DNA of 64,000 nucleotides from DASQHW01 sp963837155 (GTDB taxonomy: Bacteria; Actinomycetota; Acidimicrobiia; IMCC26256; PALSA-610), in contig CAWIMB010000002.1 in NCBI GenBank assembly GCA_963837155.1, positions 372,001 to 436,000 on the forward strand. The letters run 5' to 3'. Shown one piece after another: positions 36,218 through 43,563 of the stretch. Position numbers and translations under genes: made by a program. The notes beneath the pieces were generated by a model. It made no database searches and had not been told where the DNA came from. It saw nothing but the letters and a program-made list of their open reading frames with translations. Each line of letters starts with the position of its first letter. Position 1 is the stretch's first letter.

Positions 36218-36247
36218 GTGGGCCGTCGCCTTCGGGCGGCGGCCCAC
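36218..36247 (+). terminator. Terminator hairpin after subtilase 3
   Basis: GTGGGCCGTCGCC (36218-36230), loop TTCG, GGCGGCGGCCCAC (36235-36247), one G-U pair. It converges with the YceI gene ending at 36257. Confidence 0.75.
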
Positions 36248-36256
36248 TGCGTTTCG

Positions 36257-36943
36257 CTACTGCGGTACGAACGTGAGCGACAGGTCGAGCGAGCCGTGGT
36301 CGTCGACCTTCACCACGCTGGTGTCAGGGCTCTCGATCTTGTAGTCGGCGAGCACGATCGGCGCGTTGCCCACGACCTCGATCTTGGGGCCATCCCAACG
36401 AGCCTCGAGCGGGATCGTGATCGTCCGCGTGACGCCGTGCAGCGTCAGCGCACCCGTCGCCGCCAACTGTTCGAGCTTCACGCCCTTCTGCAACGGGGCC
36501 GGCAGCACGATCGGCTTCGTGAGCTTGAACGTTGCCATCGGGAACGTGTCGCTCTCGATGCCATGCGTGTGGATGTAGTTGTCGCGCCGGTCGCGGTTGC
36601 TTGAGAGCTCGCGCAGGTCCGCCGTCACCCGGGCCGCGGTCACCTTGTTACCCGCGATCGTTGTGGTGCCGTCAACGACCGGTGTACGGCCCACAGCCTC
36701 CTTGTGCACGATGTCGCCCGCGAACACTTCGGTCATGCGGTAGCCGACGTACACGGTCTCGCCCCGCGCAACCTTCCATTGGCCGTCGGGCGTCGCGGGC
36801 CCGCCGGAATCGACCGGGGCCGACTCGCTCAACTTCGGCTTGGGTGGCGCGCTATCGCCGAAGACGTACCACGCACCGAACGCGACGGCCGCGATGAGCA
36901 CGACGGCGATGCCGCCGAGCAACCATCGGATGGGGTCTTTCAC
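36257..36943 (-). CDS. Membrane-anchored YceI-domain protein
   Basis: 228 residues. An N-terminal membrane anchor (WLLGGIAVVLIAAVAFGAWYVF) and a Pro/Ser linker precede a YceI lipocalin-like domain: TPDGQWKVARGETVYVGYRMTE, AARVTADLREL, RDNYIHTHGIESDTFPMATFKLTKPI, GALTLHGVTRTITIPLEARW, ending VDDHGSLDLSLTFVP. YceI proteins bind isoprenoid-like lipids in a beta-barrel. Its start is 7 bases beyond the stop of the copper protein gene upstream on the same strand, so the two form an operon. Confidence 0.85.
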   Translation of the reverse strand: MKDPIRWLLGGIAVVLIAAVAFGAWYVFGDSAPPKPKLSESAPVDSGGPATPDGQWKVARGETVYVGYRMTEVFAGDIVHKEAVGRTPVVDGTTTIAGNKVTAARVTADLRELSSNRDRRDNYIHTHGIESDTFPMATFKLTKPIVLPAPLQKGVKLEQLAATGALTLHGVTRTITIPLEARWDGPKIEVVGNAPIVLADYKIESPDTSVVKVDDHGSLDLSLTFVPQ

Positions 36944-36949
36944 GGCGGC

Positions 36950-38593
36950 TTAGGACTTGGCCTCGACGCGGAACGCGCCTCGCATCAGCGGGTGGATCCG
37001 GCAGAAGTAGGTGTACGTGCCGGGCGGCAGATCCTTCGGCGTCTCCCACGTGATCTGGCCGTTCGCGGGCGCGCCGTAGTCGGCGAGCTCACCCGAGTCG
37101 AACCGCGGCACACCGTCCGCGAGCGGATACGCGATGCCGGTCGACAAGTCGCACGGCGCCTTGCACGACGTGAGCGTGTGCGGGATGCCCTGCTTGGCGT
37201 CGTCGTTGCGGTACGTCAGCGATCCACCTTGCTTGACCGTGGGGATCGTCGACGCGTCGGCCATGTCGCCCTGATAGGCGAAGTCCGCGATCGGCAGCAC
37301 GGTTCCCGACGGCACCTCGCGTGATGGCAGCTTCGTGGTGTCCTGGAAGTGGTCGGGATCTGGCGCGCCACCGTGATTGTCGTTCTCGGAAACGTGACCG
37401 TGCGTCAACACGCCCTGCACGTCGACCGGTTTCGTGAACGGGTCGTCGCCGCCGGATGCGCCGTCGCGGTCGTACGCCATCCAGAGCACCATGATGCCCA
37501 TCGACTCGTACCAGGAGGCGCGCGCGCTGTCGTAGGTCGTGCTCATCGAGAGCACATCGCCCTTCTTCAACGCCACATGCCAGGGGTCGGGGGTCACCGA
37601 CATCGCGACGTCCCATGACACCGGACCGGCCGGCTCGAAGAACGTTGCCACCGAGGTGAAGAGATGTGCGGTATCGGGCTTGCCGGGCTTGGTGTGACCG
37701 GGAAGGCCGGTTGCGCCCTTGCGCGTGAGCCAGAGGTCGTCGTGGAGGCCTCCGGGATGCATGTGACCGCCTGCGAGCAGCAGCACGCCGTCGCCGTCGA
37801 CGGTCCACTGGTTCTTCGGCGTGCCGCAACTCCGGCGGCGGTAGCCCTGTTCCCCGTGCTTGCACGCATACGGGTCGCCGGCGTCGTCCGGGTAGGTATA
37901 GGTGCCGTTCTTGCCGCTGCCTTGGAGCACGTCGAACACCGGATAGATGCTGCCGTTCTGCACGTCCATCCACACGGGCTTGGCGGGCTTGAGCGTCTTG
38001 GCGAGTGGCGAGGACATCGGCACGAAGTCGAGGTCGTAGGTCACCCAGACCTTGTCCGGCTTCGACAGCTGGTTGTGCAGCATGTAGTTGAGGAGCCACT
38101 TGTCTTTGCTCGCGTCGTACTTGTAGCCGTAGCCGCTTGTCGCGAGCATCCGCGTCTTCTCTTCGCCCGCCGCGAAGAACCGTTCGGGCAAGCCCGGCTG
38201 CGTGAGGTCCTTGGCGGCGAGGTTGAGCCACACGCCGTGGTGCAAGTGGATCACGTCGACCGGTGGCACGGTGCCGTCGGCGAAGCGCAGGTTCGTCGAC
38301 ATCCCGATGATGTAGCCGTCTTCTTTCGGTTGCGGGATCGTCCGCGTGTAGCCGATGTTGTTCTGACCCGGAACGATGTCCATCGGCACCTTGAACTTCA
38401 GCCGCTCGGCTCCCTCGGGCACGGTGTCGGCAATGACCTGCGTCGCCGGTGTGACGACCGGAGCCGTCGGTTTCGCATCGTCTTTGGGTGCCTGGGTGGC
38501 CGTGGTCTTGCCGCCGCTGCCGCTGCATGCGGTCAGCGCGAGGGCACCGACCGCGAGCAGGCAGAAAGCAGACTTCAGGCGAGGAAAGCGCAT
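36950..38593 (-). CDS. Lipoprotein with PHM-like copper monooxygenase fold and C-terminal cupredoxin domain
   Basis: 547 residues. Lipoprotein signal LLAVGALALTAC (Cys23). Residues 60-400 show a ligand order like peptidylglycine monooxygenase (PHM): His-His in VIHLHHGVW (118-119), His173 (YMLHNQL), His-x-His in LLAGGHMHPGG (277, 279) and a Met in SWYESMGIM (365). In PHM these bind the CuH (three His) and CuM (two His plus Met) sites. Residues 420-547 are a plastocyanin-like domain with GIPHTLTSC and CRIHPLM (His, Cys, His, Met type-1 copper ligands). The cupredoxin could feed electrons to the monooxygenase sites (inference). It forms an operon with the YceI protein. Confidence 0.75.
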   Translation of the reverse strand: MRFPRLKSAFCLLAVGALALTACSGSGGKTTATQAPKDDAKPTAPVVTPATQVIADTVPEGAERLKFKVPMDIVPGQNNIGYTRTIPQPKEDGYIIGMSTNLRFADGTVPPVDVIHLHHGVWLNLAAKDLTQPGLPERFFAAGEEKTRMLATSGYGYKYDASKDKWLLNYMLHNQLSKPDKVWVTYDLDFVPMSSPLAKTLKPAKPVWMDVQNGSIYPVFDVLQGSGKNGTYTYPDDAGDPYACKHGEQGYRRRSCGTPKNQWTVDGDGVLLLAGGHMHPGGLHDDLWLTRKGATGLPGHTKPGKPDTAHLFTSVATFFEPAGPVSWDVAMSVTPDPWHVALKKGDVLSMSTTYDSARASWYESMGIMVLWMAYDRDGASGGDDPFTKPVDVQGVLTHGHVSENDNHGGAPDPDHFQDTTKLPSREVPSGTVLPIADFAYQGDMADASTIPTVKQGGSLTYRNDDAKQGIPHTLTSCKAPCDLSTGIAYPLADGVPRFDSGELADYGAPANGQITWETPKDLPPGTYTYFCRIHPLMRGAFRVEAKS

Positions 38594-38664
38594 TCTCCGA
38601 GGCTACCCAGAAGTAGGTCCGCGGGATCTTCGCGGCGGTTCTTTCCCGAGGGGTGACTTCTCGT

Positions 38665-38693
38665 GGCGGCGCCTGCACCATGCAGGCGCCGCC
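38665..38693 (+). terminator. Strong intrinsic terminator without an evident upstream gene
   Basis: GGCGGCGCCTGCA (38665-38677), loop CCA, TGCAGGCGCCGCC (38681-38693), then TTCTTCTGTT. The T-rich tail points to termination of plus-strand transcription, yet the genes to its left are on the minus strand. It stands in the same relative place as the terminators of the subtilase array, just before a sigma-28-like promoter. Confidence 0.7.
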
Positions 38694-38750
38694 TTCTTCT
38701 GTTCCGGCCCAGGCCGCGTCCGGCCGAATCGTGACTTCCATCTCAAAGCA

Positions 38751-38779
38751 TCAAGCAGGGGGTTGCCAAGGGGCGATAC
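38751..38779 (+). promoter_or_regulatory. Sigma-28-like promoter of the first GGDEF-EAL gene
   Basis: TCAA (38751-38754), 17 bases, GGCGATAC (38772-38779), GTG at 38787 after 7 bases. Upstream boxes GTGACTT 38731-38737 and ATCTCAA 38740-38746 are shared with the subtilase promoters, here 10 bases closer to the -35. Confidence 0.65.
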
Positions 38780-38786
38780 CCCCTAC

Positions 38787-38843
38787 GTGAACTGCTGGGC
38801 TGGAACGGACATCTCGGTGCCCGTCGTGGGGATCGGTGACTGA
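38787..38843 (+). CDS. Possible 18-residue leader peptide before GGDEF-EAL gene
   Basis: GTG 38787 lies exactly 7 bases after the -10 box, as the start codons of subtilases 1-3 do. It opens VNCWAGTDISVPVVGIGD and stops at TGA 38841-38843, 2 bases before the ATG of the GGDEF-EAL gene. The first bases (GTGAACTGC) match the subtilase starts (GTGAAACTGC) except for one missing A. Either a real leader that couples translation, or a remnant of a duplicated subtilase start. Confidence 0.4.
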   Translation: MNCWAGTDISVPVVGIGD

Positions 38844-38845
38844 AG

Positions 38846-41438
38846 ATGACCGCCGCGACGACCGAAACAGAAGGCATGGAGTCCGGGCGGAGCCTCTCGC
38901 TCCGGCCGCTGGCGCTCTGGCTGCTGGCCGCCGGGATGGCAATCGGTGCGGTCGCGCTCCTGCGCTTCGGCGTCGGCTCCGACAAGATCTTCGACAACGC
39001 CGTACACATGCCGTGGATCGTCCTGGCGCTGGCGTTCGCCCTCTTCGAGATGCACTCGCTCAATCTCCGGTTCCGGGGCGAGACCCACACCTTCAACCTC
39101 AACGAGATCGCGCTGGTCGTTGGCCTGCTCGTCATCTCTCCGTGGCACCTCTTGGTCGCGGAGCTCATCGGCTCGGGGCTGGTGCTCGGATACCGGCGGC
39201 TGCCGCCGCTCAAGCTCGCATTCAACATCGGCCAGTCGGCGCTCGCGATCGTCGCCGCGACGATGGTGTTCCGTGCGATCGCCGATCCGGCGCATCCGCT
39301 CGGTCCGCGCACTTGGCTCGCTGCCGTTCTCGCACTGAGCGTCTCTGCGCTGATCGCACTCGCCGCAATCACGTTCGCGATCGCGGTGACGCAGGGACGG
39401 GTTCCGGTCGCCTCCATCGTCCGCAGCTTCGTGTTCGGTCTGGCCGGCACCGCGGTCAACACGATGCTGGGCCTCGTCGTCGCCATCGTGCTCGACGCGT
39501 CGATGCTCGCGGGCGTGCTGCTCGCAGGCCCCATCCTCATCGTGTTCGTCGCGTACCGCGCATACCTCTCCGAGCACTCGAAGAGCGAGGGGCTGCAGTT
39601 CCTGTACAAGGCCTCCGAGCTCCTGAGCGGCGCGCGTGACCTCGAGGGCGGCTTGGTCGCACTGCTGGACTTCGCACGCGAGACCTTCCACGCCGAGATC
39701 GCCGAAGTCGTGTTGCGCGGTGACGCCGACGAGGCGATCGGCTACCGCACGTGCGCGGGCCCCGGCGACCAGACGTTCCGCCTCGAGCCGGTTGCGCTCG
39801 ACCACGTTGGTGCGATCCTCGCAGTTGCCGGCGACTCCGGTGACGTGGTGCTGCACCGCCCCACTCCCGGCTCCGAGCTCGCAACCGTCGACGGAATCGC
39901 CGTCCACTCCATGCTCGTCGCGACGCTCGCTGATGAGAACGGCGTACGCGGTGGTGTGCTCGTGGCCCGCCCGAACGGCGGCACGGCACAAGCGTTCGAC
40001 AAGGACGAAGTTCGGCTGTTCGAAACGTTCGCGAACCACTTGGGCACCACGATGGAGAAGAGCCGCTTGAGCACGTCGCTCGCGCAGCTCCGTGCCCTCA
40101 AGCAAGAGCTCGCGCACCAGGCGTACCACGACTCACTCACCGGCCTTGCCAACCGTTTGAAGTTCCGCGACCTCGTCGACACCGCGCTCGTCGAAGCCGC
40201 ACGCGACGGCGGCAAGGCGGCCGTGATGTTCATCGACCTCGACGACTTCAAGACCGTCAATGACACGATGGGTCACGCGGCCGGTGACACGCTGCTCGAA
40301 ACGGTCGCCAATCGAATCTCTTCGAGTGTCGGCGAGTTCGGTACCGCAGCCCGCCTCGGTGGTGACGAGTTCGCCGTGCTGATGCCCGCGCGTCGCCAAC
40401 GACTCCGAGGTACGCGCCTGCGCCGACCGCATCCTCGTTGCGCTCGGCGACCCGGTGATGATCGAGGGTCAGTCGGTGATCGCTCAAGCGAGTATCGGTA
40501 TCGCGAGCCATGTGGGTGCCGCCGACGCCGCCGAGCTGATGCAGCACGCCGACGTCGCCATGTACACCGCCAAGCGAAACGGTAAGGGCCGGTTCGACGA
40601 GTTCGAGCCGAACATGAGCCTGACCGTGGCTCGGCGTCACCAGCTGAAGGTCGGCCTGGAGCGCGCGATCGCCGCCGGCGAGTTCGTGCTGCACTACCAG
40701 CCGGTGATCGACGTCGCCTCGGGCGGCATCATCGGAACCGAGGCGCTCGTGCGCTGGAAGGACCCGGAGCGCGGCCTCATGCCGCCGTCCGAGTTCGTCG
40801 GCGTCGCCGAGGAGACCGGCCTCATCGTGCCGATCGGCCGCTTCGTGCTGCAAGAGGCATGCCGCCAGGCCGCTCAGTGGGCGGAAACGACGCCGGGCCT
40901 GCGAGTCTTCGTGAACCTGTCGACCAAGCAGCTTGCGGACGCCGACATCGTCGATGACGTGCGCAACGCGATGACCGGGGCCGGCTTGCTGCCGTCGCAG
41001 CTCGTGCTCGAAGTGACCGAGACCGCGATGATGCAGGACATCGACGAGGCGAAGGCGACGTTGCACGCGCTCAAGGAGCTCGGCGTCGACATCGCCATCG
41101 ACGACTTCGGTACCGGCTTCTCGTCGCTCAGCTACCTGCGGGAACTCCCGATCGACGTGCTGAAGATCGCCAAGCCGATCGTCGACGCGATCTGCGAATC
41201 GCAGCAGGACGCCGCGTTCGTCAAGGGCATCATCGAACTGGGCCACGTTGTGGGCTTGAAGGTGATCGCCGAGGGCGTCGAGCACGTCGAGCAGTACGCG
41301 CACCTCGTGGACATGGGTTGTGACTTCGTGCAGGGCTACTACTACGCCCCCTCGATGGAGCCGGCGGAGCTCGGTGGCGTTCTTGCCGCCGCGGCGCCGG
41401 TCATCGACCGCGACATCGTCGTGGTCCATTCGAACTAG
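38846..41438 (+). CDS. Membrane GAF-GGDEF-EAL c-di-GMP turnover protein 1, frameshifted
   Basis: Residues 20-240 form about seven membrane helices (LRPLALWLLAAGMAIGAVALL onward), then a GAF-like sensor (ASELLSGARDLEGGLVALLDFA), a diguanylate cyclase domain (HDSLTGLANRLKFRDLV, FIDLDDFKTVNDTMGHAAGD, intact RLGGDEFAVL) and a phosphodiesterase domain (FVLHYQPVID, EALVRW as the EAL motif, NLSTKQLAD, TETAMMQD, DDFGTGFSSLSYL, IAEGVE). The frame changes at CCCGCGCG (40386-40392): one extra base; the expected VANDSEVRACADRILVALGDP is in the next frame. It can in principle make and break c-di-GMP. Start ATG 38846; ATG 38876 is an alternative. Confidence 0.87.
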
Positions 41439-41489
41439 AGCGGCGTTTGTCAAGCGTTTTTCGTGACGCGTGACACGTGGCGCGAACGC

Positions 41490-41517
41490 TCAATCGCAGC
41501 GCTGAGTTCGGCGATAT
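41490..41517 (+). promoter_or_regulatory. Sigma-28-like promoter of subtilase 4
   Basis: TCAA (41490-41493), exactly 16 bases, GGCGATAT (41510-41517). Unlike the other four, it is followed by a 5' leader of about 45 bases to the GTG at 41569, which has GGGAGGG as ribosome site. The GTGACTT/ATCTCAA upstream boxes are missing. Confidence 0.6.
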
Positions 41518-41568
41518 CGATTCCAGCTGCGGGCATGCCGCACTGCTTCGGGCACCCTGGGAGGGCAC

Positions 41569-43527
41569 GTGAAGCGCAATGGGTCGAACGTCAGCGTTGC
41601 AGGCCGGGTCCTCGGCCTCGCCCTTGCCACGACGTTGGTCGGTGGCGTCGGCATCAACGCCGCATCCGCGAACAAGGTGAAGTCCGCGGCGGCGCCGGCA
41701 CCCATGCCGTACGTCGCGAACACGCCGGTGACGTCCACATCGGGTTGCGCAGCGGTCGCAGCCGCCGGGCAGGCGCCCACCTTCGCGCAGGACGCGTACT
41801 CGCTCTACAACCAGGTCCGCGACATCGGCGCCGACATCTACTACCGCCACGGCTACTTCGGGCAGGGTGTCGACGTCGCGGTGATCGACACTGGTGTTGC
41901 TCCCGTGAAGGGCATCGACGGGGGCAACGTCGTCGACGGGCCCGACCTCTCGTTCGAGTCCCAGGCGACGAACGGCGACAAGAAGAACGCGGACCTGCCG
42001 CACAACGACACGTTCGGGCACGGCACCCACATGGCCGGCATCATTGCCGGTCGCGACGACGCGAACGGATCAAGCGCCTACGGTCGCGAGCCCTACAGCT
42101 GGGGCGACGCGACGAAGTACACGGGTGTCGCACCCGGCGCCCGAGTGGTCAGCCTGAAGGTCGCCGACAGCGTGGGCGCGGTCGACGTCACCCAGGTCGT
42201 CGCCGCAATCGACTGGGCGGTGCAGCACCGCAATGACTACGGGCTGCACATCCGCGTGCTCAATATCTCGTACGGCATCGACTCGCATGACGCGGCGATC
42301 AGCAATGTGCTCGCCCACGCCGTCCGCCAGGCCTGGTACGCCGGCATCGTCGTTGTCGCCGCCGCCGGGAACAGCGGCCACGGCGACCGCATCCGCAACG
42401 CGCAGGGTCTGCTGTCACCGGCGTACGACCCGCGGATCATTGCGGTCGGCGCGTACGACAACAACGGCACGCCGGGCTACCCGAACGACGACCGCAGCGC
42501 CGACTTCTCGAGCGCGGACACGCGCCGCCACCCCGACATCCTCGCCCCGGGCGCGCACGTGATGAGCCTGCACGTCCCCGGCTCCGGCGCCGACACGATG
42601 ATCGCCGACGACTGCGGCGACGCGGTTGGCACGGACCACGGCGGTGACTATTCGTCGCCGGTGTTCGGTACCGACGGCCGCTTCGTGCGCGGCAGCGGCA
42701 CCTCGCAGGCCGCCGCAGTGGTCTCGGGTGTCGTCGCCCTCATGTTGTCGGACAACCCGTCGCTCACCCCCGATCAGGTGAAGGACCTCCTCAAGTCGAC
42801 CGCCCAGCGCGGCAGCCCCGACAAGAAGAGTGTGCGGGGACACGGCGAGGTCAACCTCGACGGCTACGGCGGCGCGTACTACCGGCTGCCGAAGGCCGAC
42901 GCGAGCCAGGCGACCGACCCGACCAAGGGCGACGGCGAGCTCAACAACGCCCGTTGGAAGGACGCGCTTCCGTGCATGTCCTCCGACTCGATGGAAGAGA
43001 ACCGCGGCGACTACAAGCGGGCCGGCGGCGCCCGGAAGTGGACCGGCGGCATCTGCAGCGACGTTGCGAACCTCGGGCTGCGCGAACAGAACGCCTCGTA
43101 CGAGCGGGACGTGCACGGTCAGCCGTACGTCGCGGCGATGCACGCGTGCGACGAAGAGATCAACCCGGTGACACACGACTACTACCCGGCATCCCGGCCG
43201 TGCAGCCACCACGACGCCGCGGGGCACGTCCGCACGCGCCCGTGGACGTCCACGATCGCGGGCGAGATGTGGAACGGCACGGTCTGGACCGGCACCGGAT
43301 TCGCCGCCACGGTCGACGTCAAGCTCGGTCGCCGCTACTGGAACACGATGCCCTGGCAGGGCAAGGACTGGCTCGGGCGTGCGTGGCGGGACCACGACTG
43401 GACGGGCCGGGCGTGGGTGGGCCGCGGCTGGGTGGGCCGAGGCTGGGTGGAGAGTTCCTGGCTCGGGCGGGCCTGGACCGGCCGGGGGTGGAGAGACCAC
43501 AACTGGGCCGACAGCAACTGGTCCTAG
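41569..43527 (+). CDS. Secreted subtilase (S8 peptidase) 4, divergent, with WxGRxW repeat tail
   Basis: 652 residues from GTG 41569. Signal peptide VAGRVLGLALATTLVGGVGINAASA. Triad: Asp in VAVIDTGVAPV, His in FGHGTHMAG, Ser in GSGTSQAAAVVSG; Asn in AAAGNSGHG. It shares domain order with the tandem subtilases, including the Cys-containing region before the tail, but the tail repeats are different: WLGRAWRDHDWTGRAWVGRGW, that is W-x-G-R-x-W instead of W-x-G-H-K-W. The Trp spacing of five is kept. Located between the two GGDEF-EAL genes, and 36 bases before the second one, so they are likely co-transcribed. Confidence 0.92.
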   Translation: MKRNGSNVSVAGRVLGLALATTLVGGVGINAASANKVKSAAAPAPMPYVANTPVTSTSGCAAVAAAGQAPTFAQDAYSLYNQVRDIGADIYYRHGYFGQGVDVAVIDTGVAPVKGIDGGNVVDGPDLSFESQATNGDKKNADLPHNDTFGHGTHMAGIIAGRDDANGSSAYGREPYSWGDATKYTGVAPGARVVSLKVADSVGAVDVTQVVAAIDWAVQHRNDYGLHIRVLNISYGIDSHDAAISNVLAHAVRQAWYAGIVVVAAAGNSGHGDRIRNAQGLLSPAYDPRIIAVGAYDNNGTPGYPNDDRSADFSSADTRRHPDILAPGAHVMSLHVPGSGADTMIADDCGDAVGTDHGGDYSSPVFGTDGRFVRGSGTSQAAAVVSGVVALMLSDNPSLTPDQVKDLLKSTAQRGSPDKKSVRGHGEVNLDGYGGAYYRLPKADASQATDPTKGDGELNNARWKDALPCMSSDSMEENRGDYKRAGGARKWTGGICSDVANLGLREQNASYERDVHGQPYVAAMHACDEEINPVTHDYYPASRPCSHHDAAGHVRTRPWTSTIAGEMWNGTVWTGTGFAATVDVKLGRRYWNTMPWQGKDWLGRAWRDHDWTGRAWVGRGWVGRGWVESSWLGRAWTGRGWRDHNWADSNWS

Positions 43528-43563
43528 CTGCCGATGAACACCACGGGCGGGCAGGAGTCCAAG

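Larger units (their letters stand above)
29824..36247 (+). repeat. Tandem array of three subtilase units (promoter-gene-terminator)
   Basis: Three units of about 2.1 kb, each made of the same promoter block (GTGACTT, ATCTCAA, TCAA/TCGA and GGCGATAC boxes), a GTG-started subtilase gene and a terminator hairpin GTGGGCCGTCGC(A/C). Coding parts are closely similar at protein level; units 2 and 3 are nearest to each other. This is recent tandem duplication including regulatory DNA. Confidence 0.85.
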
